26,857 nt of DNA from BOG-1184 sp049514575 (GCA_049514575.1 JBEKUX010000043.1:1-26857), one strand, 5' to 3'; counted from the stretch's first letter, positions 1 through 8,631 are shown. Made by a program: numbers and translations. The notes: generated by a model from the letters alone, not told the origin.

Positions 1-153
1 CGCACCATACGTACCCTGGCAACCGGATACCGGAACGCGGGTAATTATTCTGAGACGATCATGTCTGGTGGAAAGATGAAATCCGGCATCTACTGCATCT
101 CGCTTAAAGGGAAAAACCTTTCAACCTGCGCAAGCGCCGTGATTTTCCTTTAA
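1..153 (+). CDS. C-terminal end of a secreted protein with a sorting-domain-like tail (5' truncated)
   Basis: The reading frame is open from the first base to a TAA at 151-153, giving the last 50 residues of a protein that starts outside the window. It ends in a pattern seen in C-terminal secretion/sorting domains of FCB-group bacteria: a G-rich turn (MSGGKMKSGIYCISL) in which a small loop and 'SGIY' are followed by a short beta strand and a final strand ending in VIFL. The downstream gene ends in a similar way ('ARGTYIVNFKAG'), which supports a shared export route. Nothing can be said about the catalytic or binding part. A T9SS-type tail is the best reading, but 50 residues are not enough to name the family firmly. 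Confidence 0.6.
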   Translation, partial: RTIRTLATGYRNAGNYSETIMSGGKMKSGIYCISLKGKNLSTCASAVIFL

Positions 154-236
154 ACCCTGCGTTATTATTGCTCCTCCGTTAAAGATAGGATTTTCCTGCA
201 CAGTAGTGAGGTGATTATTAAGGTAATAAGAAAAAC

Positions 237-2234
237 ATGTTTCAAACAATATTTAACAAGGAGGTTTCCTTGTTCTGCAAAACTTTCCACATTATCGTTC
301 TCTCCTGCGCAGCGATAATAGGTGTGTCGAATGGGGAAACTGCAAAAACAACCCTATGGAACCAGCTCGGAGCTGAAGCTTCAAAGCAGTCAGGCGGCAA
401 GGGATTTGCCGTAACCGAATTGTGGAACGGATATCGGCTCGAATGCCGGATGCAAGCATTGCAGGCAGAAGTGACAATGAGCGGGGTAAAAATAATCTCA
501 ACGTCAAAGAGCGAAGGAGGCGGGTCATTTGCGATAAGCGCTTCCCAGCTTGGTCGTACAACATCGATGCAAAAACTTCCGGATGTCTCAGATTGGCTGA
601 CCATGAAGGATGGTTTGGTGCAGGCCGAGCGTAAAGACATCGTGGAAGAATACATGACCTCAGGCGATGGCATCCGTCAGGACTTCGTGATTAACAACAA
701 ACCAGAAGGAGAGGGAACACTTTTATTGGACCTTAACATTGAAGGGGCAGGGGTAACGATAAAAAGTCAGCACTCTGGAATCGAAGTACGCCTCTTGTCG
801 GGCAGGGCGCTTTGGTACCATGCTTTGAAGGTAACCGATGCAACAGGTCAAGAGCTTTCGTCGAACTTTATAAAATCAGAAAACAATAGAATCACTATTG
901 CGGTTGACGATAAAGACGGATCGTATCCTGTCCACATTGACCCCACGATTTCGGACGCTGATTGGTTGCCCATGGGACCGGTTCCTGGTGTATACGGAAC
1001 TGTATATGCTCTGTCCCTTGACAGTTCAGGTTACCTTTACGTGGGCGGAGAGTTTACCACAGCGGGTGGAATAGCAGCAAATAACATCGCGAAATGGAAT
1101 GGCAGCGCGTGGGATACCCTCGGCAGCGGAACGAGCGGCAGGGTATCTGCTCTTGTCGTTGACGACTCCGGAAATCTTTATGCAGGCGGGAGGTTTTTAA
1201 CGGCGGGTACCGTGACCGCGAACAACATCGCCAAATGGAATGGCAGCGTATGGAGCACCCTTGGGAATGGAACGGTAGGTTATGTCAATACCGTTGTTAT
1301 TGATGGATCCGGAAATCTTTATGCTGGTGGCTATTTCACCTTGGCGGGTGGTGTAACTGCGCAGCACGTTGCCAAATGGAATGGCAGCGCGTGGGATACC
1401 CTCGGCAGCGGGATGAATACCTTTGTCAGCGCCCTTGCGTTTGACGGATCCGGAAAACTTTACGCAGGCGGGAATTTCACCTGGGTGGGTGGCATAGCCG
1501 CGAACCACATCGCTAAATGGGATGGAAACTCCTGGAGTGCTCTCGGAATTGGAACCAACAACTATGTCCAGGCACTTGCTTTTGACCACTCCGGAAACCT
1601 TTACGCAGCCGGGCAGTTCGATTCAGCAGGGGGTGCAGTTGTAAACTACATCGCACGATGGAATGGCAGCGTATGGAGCAGTGTGGGGAACGGAATGAAC
1701 ATGCCGGTCGATGCGGTCGCTTTTGACGTGTTCGAAAATCTTTACGCAGGCGGATATTTCAGCTCAGCCGGGGGTATTGCCGCGAACAACATCGCCAAAT
1801 GGAATGGCAGTGTGTGGGATACTCTCGGCAGCGGAACGAATACTTGGGTCTATGCACTTGCGGTAGAGGATTCGGGAAATCTTTATGCAGGTGGGGCGTT
1901 CGCTACCGCTGGCGGGAAAACAGTAAACAATGTCGCTATATGCAAGCTCAACGGCACGGCCGTGATACCGCGCAAGGGCAACAATGTCTTGCGGCCTTTC
2001 ATAACATACGACGCTCTTGCTGGTCTTATGCGGTTTCAACTGAAAGCACAGACGCCAATAACTTATCGTATTTACTCCCTTTTGGGACGGCAGGTGTTCC
2101 AGGCATCTGAAACAATGGGAGCCGGTGTCCATTCCATGCGAATATATACGGGCCGTGCGGCACGAGGCACGTATATCGTGAATTTCAAGGCGGGAAACGA
2201 GTCGTTGATGTTCCGGATGGTTGTTGATAGATAG
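237..2234 (+). CDS. Secreted seven-repeat beta-propeller-like protein with C-terminal sorting domain
   Basis: This is an exported protein of 665 residues (654 if TTG at 270 is the start). The layout is a signal peptide (hydrophobic run about residues 14-30), an N-terminal beta-rich region to about 240 ending in a 'YPVHIDPT' motif often found before repeat regions of large secreted proteins, seven tandem repeats (about 267-573) and a C-terminal beta-sandwich tail (about 580-665) with 'SLLGRQVF' and 'ARGTYIV', as in secretion-sorting domains. Each repeat is 47 residues and follows LYAGG-x-F-x-x-AGG...NIAKWNGS-x-W-x-x-LG-x-G. Repeats of this type are usually annotated as cortical-marker/delta-60-like or propeller repeats. 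Seven copies fit one closed propeller, which is inference. The substrate is unknown; surface binding or adhesion is possible. The preceding gene fragment has a similar tail. Confidence 0.75.
   Translation: MFQTIFNKEVSLFCKTFHIIVLSCAAIIGVSNGETAKTTLWNQLGAEASKQSGGKGFAVTELWNGYRLECRMQALQAEVTMSGVKIISTSKSEGGGSFAISASQLGRTTSMQKLPDVSDWLTMKDGLVQAERKDIVEEYMTSGDGIRQDFVINNKPEGEGTLLLDLNIEGAGVTIKSQHSGIEVRLLSGRALWYHALKVTDATGQELSSNFIKSENNRITIAVDDKDGSYPVHIDPTISDADWLPMGPVPGVYGTVYALSLDSSGYLYVGGEFTTAGGIAANNIAKWNGSAWDTLGSGTSGRVSALVVDDSGNLYAGGRFLTAGTVTANNIAKWNGSVWSTLGNGTVGYVNTVVIDGSGNLYAGGYFTLAGGVTAQHVAKWNGSAWDTLGSGMNTFVSALAFDGSGKLYAGGNFTWVGGIAANHIAKWDGNSWSALGIGTNNYVQALAFDHSGNLYAAGQFDSAGGAVVNYIARWNGSVWSSVGNGMNMPVDAVAFDVFENLYAGGYFSSAGGIAANNIAKWNGSVWDTLGSGTNTWVYALAVEDSGNLYAGGAFATAGGKTVNNVAICKLNGTAVIPRKGNNVLRPFITYDALAGLMRFQLKAQTPITYRIYSLLGRQVFQASETMGAGVHSMRIYTGRAARGTYIVNFKAGNESLMFRMVVDR
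258..264 (+). promoter_or_regulatory. Strong Shine-Dalgarno pointing to a TTG start at 270
   Basis: AAGGAGG sits five bases ahead of an in-frame TTG at 270-272, inside the longer reading frame that opens with ATG at 237. The ATG itself has only a weak AAGG at 220-223, too far upstream. Starting at 270 gives MFCKTFHIIVLSCAAIIG, a clean signal peptide with a short N-region. The TTG is therefore likely the real start of the propeller-like gene. Confidence 0.55.
1035..1955 (+). repeat. Tandem coding repeat, 141-bp unit, six full copies plus a partial seventh
   Basis: The units begin at 1035, 1176, 1317, 1458, 1599, 1740 and 1881, each opening with a codon pair for LY and a Gly-Gly turn. Every full unit is exactly 47 codons with no indels. 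The DNA is still similar between units, for example around 'AAATGGAATGGCAGCG', which implies fairly recent duplication or ongoing homogenisation. Confidence 0.85.
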
Positions 2235-2260
2235 AGAGGAAATTATCAAGGCGATCTACG

Positions 2261-2321
2261 CTCCGTGCTATCATGTTTTTCGCTCGTCCTCGGGCCTAAT
2301 ATTTATTCATGGACAAGCTCT
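2261..2321. repeat. Partial copy (right half) of family C MITE-like element
   Basis: The stretch from about 2275 to 2321 matches the right part of the full element at 24551-24712: TTTTTCGCTC, then TCCTCGGGCCTAA, then an AT-rich stretch and GGACAAGCTC. Weaker similarity reaches back to about 2261. The last 19 bases, read in reverse, match the left terminal inverted repeat of the full copy at 18 of 19 positions. No left end is present, so this is a degenerate remnant between two convergent genes. Confidence 0.65.
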
Positions 2322-2355
2322 AAGCTGGGGAAGCACGATAACCGTTCCCTGCTGA

Positions 2356-3426
2356 TTACCGGCCGCCGAACACCATGTCCGCAACAGCGCTTCTCACCCT
2401 GTTGATGGCGGACCGGTCCTCCCTCCGGTGCGGAAAGGTGTGGTTGGACATGAACACAAACCCCGTAGTGCAGGACGGATCACCGACAACCGCGCAGCCC
2501 GTGAAACCGGTCTTCCCGAATGTGCTCGCGGTGCGGTGCGTTCCCATAAATTCCGACCGGTCAAGCTCCCAGCCGAGCGCGGCCGCAGCGCCGGGTTCGG
2601 ACCCTAAGGCGTTCGTATGCATGAGGCGGACGGTTTCGGGTCTGAATATGCGACTGCCGCCTGATTCGCCGCCATTGAGCATCACGGCAAGAAACCGCAG
2701 CAGGTCAGACGCGGTGGAAAAAAGGCCGGCAGACCCTGCCGCCATGATTGGACGGAGCGCCCATGCGCTCTCGTCGTGCACCTCGCCTCGGATGATCCGG
2801 CCGCGCCATGGATCGTCTTCGGTCGGCGCGATAACGACGCGACCAAGCGTTTCAGGGAAAAAAGCCGTGCGCGCCATGCCGAGCGGGCCGAACAGGTACT
2901 GGTGTGCCGCTTTGTCAAGACTCATGCCTCCTGCCCGCTCAACCACAAGCCCGAGCAGAATGCTCGTGGCGTTTGCATAACCATATGCCCTGCCCGGCGG
3001 CGTACGCAGCCGTGCGTTGAAAATCGAAGCGAGAATTTCACGGGGCGGCAGTATTTTTTTATCCGAAAGACGGAAGTCGAAATCGAGCGTGTGGGTCAAC
3101 AGGTGCCGGATCAGGATTTGATCGCGGAAGGGCCCGGAAAATTCCGGGACATAATCGATCAACCGGGAGGACAGGCTGAGAACCTCGTTTTCAATCAACG
3201 TGAGGGCAAGGCAGGAGGTGGGAATCGCTTTGGTTATAGACGCTACGTCATACACCGTGTCCGCGGTAACTTCCGGCGAGGAGGAATCATAGGTACAATT
3301 ACCGGCGGCAATTATTTCCTGTTTCCCCTTGACAATTGCGCCGACGACACAGCCCGGGAATATTCCTTCTCCAATGCACTGTTGTAAATAAGCGGACAAC
3401 AATCCGTTTATATCTGCCATCTTCAC
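2356..3426 (-). CDS. Beta-lactamase-fold serine hydrolase (class C / PBP4-type family)
   Basis: This 356-residue protein has the full active-site set of the beta-lactamase/transpeptidase-like hydrolase family. S63-x-x-K66 (ASITK) holds the nucleophile, Y150-A-N152 is the second motif and K305-T-G307 the third. A conserved 'LLTHT' lies at about 109-113, and the stretch 'GSAGLFSTASDL' near 231 is typical of the family. No clear signal peptide is visible, so it may be cytoplasmic. Family members include D-aminopeptidases, esterases and class C beta-lactamases; the sequence does not decide between them, and I would not call it a resistance gene. The start is GTG at 3426 or ATG two codons in (3420); neither has a good ribosome site. 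The gene is divergent from the phosphatidyltransferase gene across a 63-bp AT-rich gap. Confidence 0.88.
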   Translation of the reverse strand: MKMADINGLLSAYLQQCIGEGIFPGCVVGAIVKGKQEIIAAGNCTYDSSSPEVTADTVYDVASITKAIPTSCLALTLIENEVLSLSSRLIDYVPEFSGPFRDQILIRHLLTHTLDFDFRLSDKKILPPREILASIFNARLRTPPGRAYGYANATSILLGLVVERAGGMSLDKAAHQYLFGPLGMARTAFFPETLGRVVIAPTEDDPWRGRIIRGEVHDESAWALRPIMAAGSAGLFSTASDLLRFLAVMLNGGESGGSRIFRPETVRLMHTNALGSEPGAAAALGWELDRSEFMGTHRTASTFGKTGFTGCAVVGDPSCTTGFVFMSNHTFPHRREDRSAINRVRSAVADMVFGGR

Positions 3427-3489
3427 CAGCGCTTCAATGATGTTTTCGAAAATATATATATTTCATTTTCATCCAATCAGGAAGCAGCC

Positions 3490-4113
3490 ATGCTTGAAAG
3501 ATTCAAACCGCTTTTCAACAGCGTTGTGCGCCTGCTGGCGGGCCCGGCGGATAAAATCGGCATCCGGCCGGACCATCTGACGTTAACTGGTCTGGCGTTT
3601 TTTATCGCGGCTTCGTGGCTCGTCTATAAGGGCTCATGGACAACCGCCTGTATCATTGCGATCATCGGTTCCCTGTTCGACGGTCTTGACGGAGTGCTTG
3701 CGCGCGAAAGCAATCAGACAAGCGCGTTCGGCGCGATCCTCGATTCATGCTGCGACCGTCTGACCGAAATTTTCCTGCTTGCCGGCGTGCTCGGTTATTT
3801 CCTTACCTCGCCGCTCATCGTGCTGCCGAAAGAACCGCTCTCATTGGCCGAGCGCGCGTGGGGGACCGTCTTCTGCTATTCTTCGATTACCCTGTCGCTC
3901 ATGGTGAGTTATATCAAGGCCCGCTGCGAAGGCGCCGGCATCTCCTGCAGCCGCGGCCTTCTCCAGCGCCCGGAGCGGATCATTCTCCTCTGCGCCGGTC
4001 TCCTGCTGGGCCCGTCCGCCATGGTGCGGATGCTGGCGGTAATTTCCCTGCTTGCCGCGGTTACCGTTCTGCAACGGTTCGTGGAGGCATTTCGGGGAGC
4101 AAAAATAAAATAG
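3490..4113 (+). CDS. CDP-alcohol phosphatidyltransferase family protein
   Basis: This is a membrane enzyme that would transfer a phosphatidyl group from a CDP-linked lipid to an alcohol, as in phospholipid head-group synthesis. The complete family signature D-x2-D-G-x2-A-R-x8-G-x3-D-x3-D is present: D64, D67, G68, A71, R72, G81, D85 and D89. Hydrophobic segments at about 34-60, 92-112, 125-145 and 165-195 fit the usual six-helix fold, and the 207 residues are normal for the family. The acceptor alcohol (glycerol phosphate, inositol phosphate or another) cannot be told from the sequence. AGGAAG at 3479-3484, five bases before the ATG, supports this start. The gene ends 19 bp before the convergent PLP enzyme gene. 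Confidence 0.9.
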   Translation: MLERFKPLFNSVVRLLAGPADKIGIRPDHLTLTGLAFFIAASWLVYKGSWTTACIIAIIGSLFDGLDGVLARESNQTSAFGAILDSCCDRLTEIFLLAGVLGYFLTSPLIVLPKEPLSLAERAWGTVFCYSSITLSLMVSYIKARCEGAGISCSRGLLQRPERIILLCAGLLLGPSAMVRMLAVISLLAAVTVLQRFVEAFRGAKIK

Positions 4114-4132
4114 CCGGCCTGGAATTCTCCCG

Positions 4133-5362
4133 TTACTTTTTCCTGCCGGAAGTCCTGCACGCCGCCAGTGCATTTTTCAGGTCATCAATGATATCGTCAG
4201 CGTCCTCGATGCCGACCGCAAGTCTGAACAGCGTGTCCGTGATGCCGAGTTTGTACCGGTCGGCGCGCGAATAATCGTAATAAGAGACAAGCGCTGGATG
4301 GGTAATGAGCGTTTCCACGCCGCCAAGGCTCGGCCCGATGAAACACAACTTCAGCGCGTCGAGAAACCGCTTCGACGTCGCCAGCGTGCCTTTAATCTCG
4401 AACGTGACCACGCCTCCCCCGCCGGTCATCTGTTCGCGGGCGATAGCATAGTGGCGGTGCGACTCCAGAAACGGATAGTACACGGTGGCCACCATGGGGT
4501 TCGTCTCCAGAAACCGTGCAACGCGTAAACCGGTTTCGTTCTGTTTCGCGACCCGCAGGGGAAATGTCTTGAGGCCGCGGAGCAGCAGGTAGCAGCAGTG
4601 CGGGTCAATGACGCCGCCCATTGACTTATGCAACTTGCGGATCTCATCGACCAGTTCCTTCCGGCCGAGCACGGCGCCGGCGAGGATGTCGTTATGGCCG
4701 GCAAGGTACTTGGTCGCGCTCTGAATAACAAGGTCAATCCCGAACTCGAGCGGACGCTGGTTGTACGGGGTGCCGAAGGTGCTGTCGATGAGCGTCAATA
4801 TCCGGTGCCTGTCCGCGATTTTTTTGAGCCGGAACAGGTCGAAAATGTTGAGATAGGGGTTGGTGGGCGACTCGGAAAAGATAAACTTCGTGTTCTTCCT
4901 GATCGAGGCGTCGAGCAGGCTGTAATCCCCGAACGGCACGATGGTACATTCGACGCCGAACCGCTTGAGATAGGAGCGGCAGAATTCGAGCGTCTTCTTG
5001 TAGCTGTCGTCCGTAATGACAATGTGGTCGCCGCTTTTGACAAGAGACAGAATGGTGGTCGTGATTGCGCTCATCCCCGATGAAAACACGACGCAGTCTT
5101 CGGCGCCTTCGAGATCGGCGAGACGGCGTTCGGCGATGGTCGCGGTCGGGTTGCCGTAGCGGCCGTATTCGAAATGCTCCTTGCCCTTTTTAGTGTACTC
5201 CTCGATGTCTCTGCTGCCGGAAAAGGTGAACGTGGAGGTCTGTACGATCGGCGTCGTTATGGCGTCGGCATACCGTTTGCGGCCCTCGCCCGCATGTACC
5301 GCCCGTGTGGCGAGGGAATATTTCCGCGGCGTGGTCTCCCCTGTTTTTTCTTTGATCGGCAT
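4133..5362 (-). CDS. Cystathionine gamma-synthase/lyase-type PLP-dependent enzyme
   Basis: This fold-type I PLP enzyme of the Cys/Met metabolism family acts by gamma-replacement or gamma-elimination on homoserine- or cysteine-derived amino acids. Family hallmarks, numbered from ATG at 5362, are 'RYGNPT' (68-73), 'SSGMSAI' (94-100), 'DSTFGTPYNQRPLE' around 193-206, the Schiff-base lysine K218 in 'QSATKYLAGH', and 'SLGGVETLITHP' near 345-356. The 409 residues equal the usual length. The frame is open 48 codons further upstream, but that part is repeat-derived and lacks family character. ATG 5362 has AGGAG ten bases upstream, so it is taken as the start. The family does not separate cleanly by sequence into synthase, gamma-lyase or O-acylhomoserine sulfhydrylase, so no symbol is given. 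No methionine-pathway neighbour and no SAM riboswitch are seen. Confidence 0.88.
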   Translation of the reverse strand: MPIKEKTGETTPRKYSLATRAVHAGEGRKRYADAITTPIVQTSTFTFSGSRDIEEYTKKGKEHFEYGRYGNPTATIAERRLADLEGAEDCVVFSSGMSAITTTILSLVKSGDHIVITDDSYKKTLEFCRSYLKRFGVECTIVPFGDYSLLDASIRKNTKFIFSESPTNPYLNIFDLFRLKKIADRHRILTLIDSTFGTPYNQRPLEFGIDLVIQSATKYLAGHNDILAGAVLGRKELVDEIRKLHKSMGGVIDPHCCYLLLRGLKTFPLRVAKQNETGLRVARFLETNPMVATVYYPFLESHRHYAIAREQMTGGGGVVTFEIKGTLATSKRFLDALKLCFIGPSLGGVETLITHPALVSYYDYSRADRYKLGITDTLFRLAVGIEDADDIIDDLKNALAACRTSGRKK

Positions 5363-5428
5363 ATTAAAAAATCTCCTGTTTGCTCTGAAAAATCTCCGCG
5401 GACCGGAATCCGTAGCTTCTTTGCTTTC

Positions 5429-5520
5429 GGGAGTTACCAGGGTTGCCCCGCTCTCTGGGGACCCCCACCTGCCTGAAGCAGGCGGCCCCCTATGTTCGCG
5501 GAACAACCCCGGTAACCCCC
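5429..5520. repeat. Family B palindromic element, copy 1
   Basis: The ends form an imperfect inverted repeat of about 23 bp: 5429-5451 (GGGAGTTACCAGGGTTG...) against 5498-5520 (...CAACCCCGGTAACCCCC). A central hairpin CCTGC-CTGAA-GCAGG is flanked by GGGGACCCCC and GGCGGCCCCCTATGTTCGC. The same core occurs at 22235-22320. The element lies just upstream of the PLP enzyme start and creates a spurious N-terminal extension of that frame. Around it, 5363-5428 and 5521-5590 show nothing else recognisable except the ribosome site at 5373-5377. Confidence 0.65.
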
Positions 5521-5590
5521 TTTTGAAATAGTAAAATATTTTTTAAATCTGTTTATCTGTTTTGTTGTTTGAATTTCAATTCCACCAAAC

Positions 5591-5670
5591 CTTGAGGGTG
5601 GGGGTCAGATACAGTTCAATTCTGCGATAATGGTGCCCACCCCACACCCAAACAAAAACCTTTAGCCAAA
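5591..5670 (+). repeat. Family A bulged stem-loop repeat, copy 1
   Basis: Starts CTTGAGGGTGGGGGTCA and ends CCTTTAGCCAAA. Bases 5596-5605 pair with 5639-5649 over ten base pairs with a single bulged A at 5644, enclosing a 33-nt loop. Two further copies lie at 12130-12225 (reverse) and 12291-12365. This copy sits downstream of rubrerythrin and upstream of the PLP enzyme gene, both read leftward. Confidence 0.7.
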
Positions 5671-5689
5671 GAAAAATATTTATTTATTA

Positions 5690-6265
5690 TTAATATTCAT
5701 CTACTAATACCTGGTAAAACGCCCTCGGGTGCTCGCAGCACGGGCACTTCTCCGGCGCTTCGGGCCCCTCATGAACGTAGCCGCACTCGCGGCATATCCA
5801 CTTGACCGCCGTTTTCTTCTTGAAAGTGCTTCCGTTCTCGATATTCTTCAGGAGCTTTAAATAGCGCTCCTCGTGGTGCGCTTCTGCCTTCGATGTCATC
5901 AGGAACTGGGTGGCAACGAGCGGGAACCCTTCTTCTTTCGCAATACGTGCAAACTCCGGATAAAGCATGTTATGTTCTTCGTGCTCGCCGTCAGCCGCCG
6001 CCCGCAGGTTCTCCTTTGTCGAACCGGTGACGCCGGCAGGATACCCGGCCGTGATTTCAAGCATGCCGCCTTCCAGAAACCTGAAAAACCTTTTTGCGTG
6101 CTGCTTTTCCTGGTCGGCCGTCTCCTGAAAAATCGCGGCAATCTGCTCGTAGCCCTCTTTTCTCGCAACGCTTGCCGCAAAACCGTAACGGTTGCGCGCC
6201 TGCGACTCGCCGGCAAACGCGGCCAGAAGATTTTTCTCAGTCTTCGTTCCCCTGATGCTTGGCAT
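5690..6265 (-). CDS. rbr: Rubrerythrin
   Basis: A cytoplasmic non-haem iron peroxidase that reduces hydrogen peroxide with electrons delivered through its own rubredoxin domain; typical of anaerobes. The N-terminal ferritin-like four-helix part carries the diiron ligands in the ExxH pattern (E20, E53-x-x-H56, E94 or E97, E128-x-x-H131). The C-terminal rubredoxin-like part has C158-x-x-C161 and C174-x-x-C177 for the single iron site. The 191 residues are a normal full length. The gene stands alone between the protease terminator and repeat A. The ATG at 6265 begins 'MPSIRGTKTEKNLL', the usual start of this family. No regulator or partner rubredoxin gene is adjacent. Confidence 0.96.
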   Translation of the reverse strand: MPSIRGTKTEKNLLAAFAGESQARNRYGFAASVARKEGYEQIAAIFQETADQEKQHAKRFFRFLEGGMLEITAGYPAGVTGSTKENLRAAADGEHEEHNMLYPEFARIAKEEGFPLVATQFLMTSKAEAHHEERYLKLLKNIENGSTFKKKTAVKWICRECGYVHEGPEAPEKCPCCEHPRAFYQVLVDEY

Positions 6266-6340
6266 AATAAATCCTTTCTGTCAATTATTAAAATGTAACT
6301 CGCCGTAATTTTTGTACCGGTAAATATACGATTTTCCAAC

Positions 6341-6373
6341 AAAAAAATGGCCTTTCAATTAAAATTGAAAGGC
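6341..6373 (-). terminator. Rho-independent terminator of the subtilisin-type protease gene
   Basis: A perfect 11-bp stem (GCCTTTCAATT, 6350-6360, with 6363-6373) and a tiny AA loop are followed, in the leftward direction, by a run of seven T (A at 6341-6347 on the plus strand). It lies 17 bp past the stop of the protease gene. Being nearly symmetric, it could also shield the rubrerythrin promoter. Confidence 0.85.
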
Positions 6374-6390
6374 ACTATATATAGAAACGA

Positions 6391-8631
6391 TTAATACAGA
6401 ACAGAAATCTTGCTTGAGCACAGCACCGTGCTCTTTTCAACCGCCCTGACGATATAGACGCCCTGCGACAGCGGGGCAAGCGTTACGACGGTGTTGTTCC
6501 GGCCGAGGAGCTGCTGCATGATCCGGCGGCCGTTGACTGAAAACAATTCTATGGTCACGTCATTACCGGCGTCTTTCCGGCTGCCGGCGAATAGCAGCCT
6601 GTTGCCCGACAGTCTGATGAAATGATACATCGGTACAACCGATTGCGTACCGGCAATTCGCCGGTTCGCCGTGAGGTTAAGCATTTTCGCAACCACTCCC
6701 AGCGCGTTCGCCTTGCCCGCTCCCCACCAGTTGTTGGGCGACGGAATCGGCCCGGTAAAGGTATCGACGATTGCCGTCTCCTGAAGATAGGTTCGTGCCT
6801 GTTCCACGGTAAGCGAGGAATCAATCTGCAGCATCATCGCCACAATACCGGCCACAATCGGTGCGGCCACCGAGGTGCCGCCGGTAATAGCATAGCGGTC
6901 CTCCACCGCCGGTGAATCCGGCCAATAAACACAGTTGCTGAGGTTCGTGATAAATCTCGGCATGGCGCCGGCCACGTTGGAACCCGGCGCGGAAATATCG
7001 GGTTTTATGCGGCCGTCAACGGTCGGACCGTGACCCGAGTAGGCGTTCAATCCATGATTTCCGTAGCTGTCCCAACCGAGCAACTGTCCGTTCCATTGGG
7101 TCGTCAGCGTCTTGGAGAGATACGACCCGACCGTTATATTCCTCTTTGCGGTGCCGCCCAGTTCGTTGACCGACATCACGGTATCGCCGTCATTATAGTT
7201 GGCCACCTGAAAGCTCCTGAACGATGTCTGCAGAAAATTCCATGCCTGGACCGTGCCGCCGGTGGTTCCCGGCACCGATACCATTGCTCCGAAATAAAAT
7301 ACAGGGTTCGGCGAATACATGACCGCCTGAATGTGCGGTTTCCCATTAAGAGGACTCGCGCTTTCAACCGCCGTGGCCTGAAAATAAACCGTATAGGTCG
7401 TATGGGTGCCGTTGTCGGTCCACAGAATCGGTTGAGGACTCGCATCAGCCGACGAACTGGCTGATCTAAGTATTTTATTTGGTGTGCACGGCCCGTAATA
7501 CTTATTGACGGTGTCGAGAATGTTGAATGTTGCGACAATGCTTTTTCCGGAATCTCCCCACAGTTCAATGCCCGAGACCCACCAGGATCCGGAAAGAATG
7601 GGCGTAAGCCATGCGCCTTTTGACTGGCCCTGCCCTACCTGCAAAGTGACATGTTCCCTTTTACTTCCGTCGTTGCCTGCTGCTCCCACCACGATATGCC
7701 CGGGCGCTGCGGAAACATTGTCGATTGCGCGGTCAACGAGCGAGGTGCCGTCGTGCGGCCCTTCGGCAATGCCGAGGCTCATGTTGACAACGCAGGGAAG
7801 ATGGAGCGAATCAGCGATTGAAAAAAGCCACGACAGACCGTCAATGATGGTCTGGTCCGTGTTGCCCATTTTGACGGCCGCAATGACGACGTCCGGCGCC
7901 ACGCCGTAGTACGGGCTGTTCCAGTCCGAACCTGCGGCAAAGCTGGTAGTAAAGGTACCATGGCCTTCGGTACCGAGACCGAACATGGAGTCACCCAGGA
8001 TCTGCATATGGTTCTTTATCACCCCATAGCCGAAGCGGTTGGGAAAACCCGACGCGGTATCAACCTGGTCCCATAGTGCGGCAAAACGGGTCAGCCCGTT
8101 CGAATCGAGGAACGCTTTATGCCGCGTGTCGAAATCGGTATCGATCATGCCGAGGAGTACGCCCTTGCCGGTGAGACGGGGCCCTGTCCAGCCCGGGACC
8201 GTTTTATGCACTTGATTAACATTCGATAATTTTCTGGCCGAATCCATGGTCGGAAAAACACGGGAAGGCATCTTTACATACCTGATTCCCGGCAGCGCAA
8301 CAAGGTACGGAACTGATTCGCCGCACCCTGTAAGGGTCGCTACGTCACCCATCCTCGACACGATCCGCCACCCATACAGGGCAAGCTGCCCGGCCGACAG
8401 CGAGTCATCGACCAGCGCAATGACTTCGGTCGGGTTCCGGCACCCCTGGGCGGCCTTATGCGCCGCGGCACTCAGTTTATTCATGGCAACCGCGCGTTCG
8501 GCGGGCGAACCGCGTCCGATGACGAATGTGCCGAAACGATTGTTCTCCCCCGGCGGAGAGATCTTTTCCGCCGGCGCCGTTGCGATGCACGTCAGAACCA
8601 GAATCACCCCTGTTACAGCGTTTCTCTTCAT
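6391..8631 (-). CDS. Exported subtilisin-family (S8) serine protease with C-terminal sorting-like domain
   Basis: This secreted protease has 746 residues. A Sec signal peptide (about 1-21, 'MKRNAVTGVILVLTCIATAPA') is followed by a possible prodomain to about 150. The S8 domain has Asp164 (GMIDTDFD), His224 (EGHGTFTTS), oxyanion Asn320 (GAAGNDG) and Ser587 (GGTSVAAP). A large insert between the Asn and Ser regions (about 330-500) resembles the beta-sandwich/PA-like inserts of big subtilases. The C-terminal ~80 residues ('LFSVNGRRIMQQL', 'LSQGVYIVRAV') form a sorting-type beta domain, which suggests secretion by a T9SS-like route or surface attachment. AGAGGGGG six bases before ATG supports the start. 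It lies 37 bp after the penicillin-binding protein gene on the same strand and could be cotranscribed with it, and it ends at a strong terminator. Confidence 0.92.
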   Translation of the reverse strand: MKRNAVTGVILVLTCIATAPAEKISPPGENNRFGTFVIGRGSPAERAVAMNKLSAAAHKAAQGCRNPTEVIALVDDSLSAGQLALYGWRIVSRMGDVATLTGCGESVPYLVALPGIRYVKMPSRVFPTMDSARKLSNVNQVHKTVPGWTGPRLTGKGVLLGMIDTDFDTRHKAFLDSNGLTRFAALWDQVDTASGFPNRFGYGVIKNHMQILGDSMFGLGTEGHGTFTTSFAAGSDWNSPYYGVAPDVVIAAVKMGNTDQTIIDGLSWLFSIADSLHLPCVVNMSLGIAEGPHDGTSLVDRAIDNVSAAPGHIVVGAAGNDGSKREHVTLQVGQGQSKGAWLTPILSGSWWVSGIELWGDSGKSIVATFNILDTVNKYYGPCTPNKILRSASSSADASPQPILWTDNGTHTTYTVYFQATAVESASPLNGKPHIQAVMYSPNPVFYFGAMVSVPGTTGGTVQAWNFLQTSFRSFQVANYNDGDTVMSVNELGGTAKRNITVGSYLSKTLTTQWNGQLLGWDSYGNHGLNAYSGHGPTVDGRIKPDISAPGSNVAGAMPRFITNLSNCVYWPDSPAVEDRYAITGGTSVAAPIVAGIVAMMLQIDSSLTVEQARTYLQETAIVDTFTGPIPSPNNWWGAGKANALGVVAKMLNLTANRRIAGTQSVVPMYHFIRLSGNRLLFAGSRKDAGNDVTIELFSVNGRRIMQQLLGRNNTVVTLAPLSQGVYIVRAVEKSTVLCSSKISVLY

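Noticed and set aside
1035..1955. CRISPR-like array in the propeller gene
   Set aside because: The periodic units are 141 bp, fully coding and without spacers.
2356..3426. Antibiotic-resistance beta-lactamase
   Set aside because: The motifs fit the broad serine hydrolase family; no clear signal peptide or resistance-specific feature is seen.
5363..5506. 48-residue N-terminal extension of the PLP enzyme frame
   Set aside because: It is encoded by the family B repeat, has no family similarity, and ATG 5362 has a proper ribosome site.
5363..5689. Possible SAM riboswitch upstream of the PLP enzyme
   Set aside because: The conserved core and helices of known SAM riboswitches are not visible; the region is filled by two repeats.
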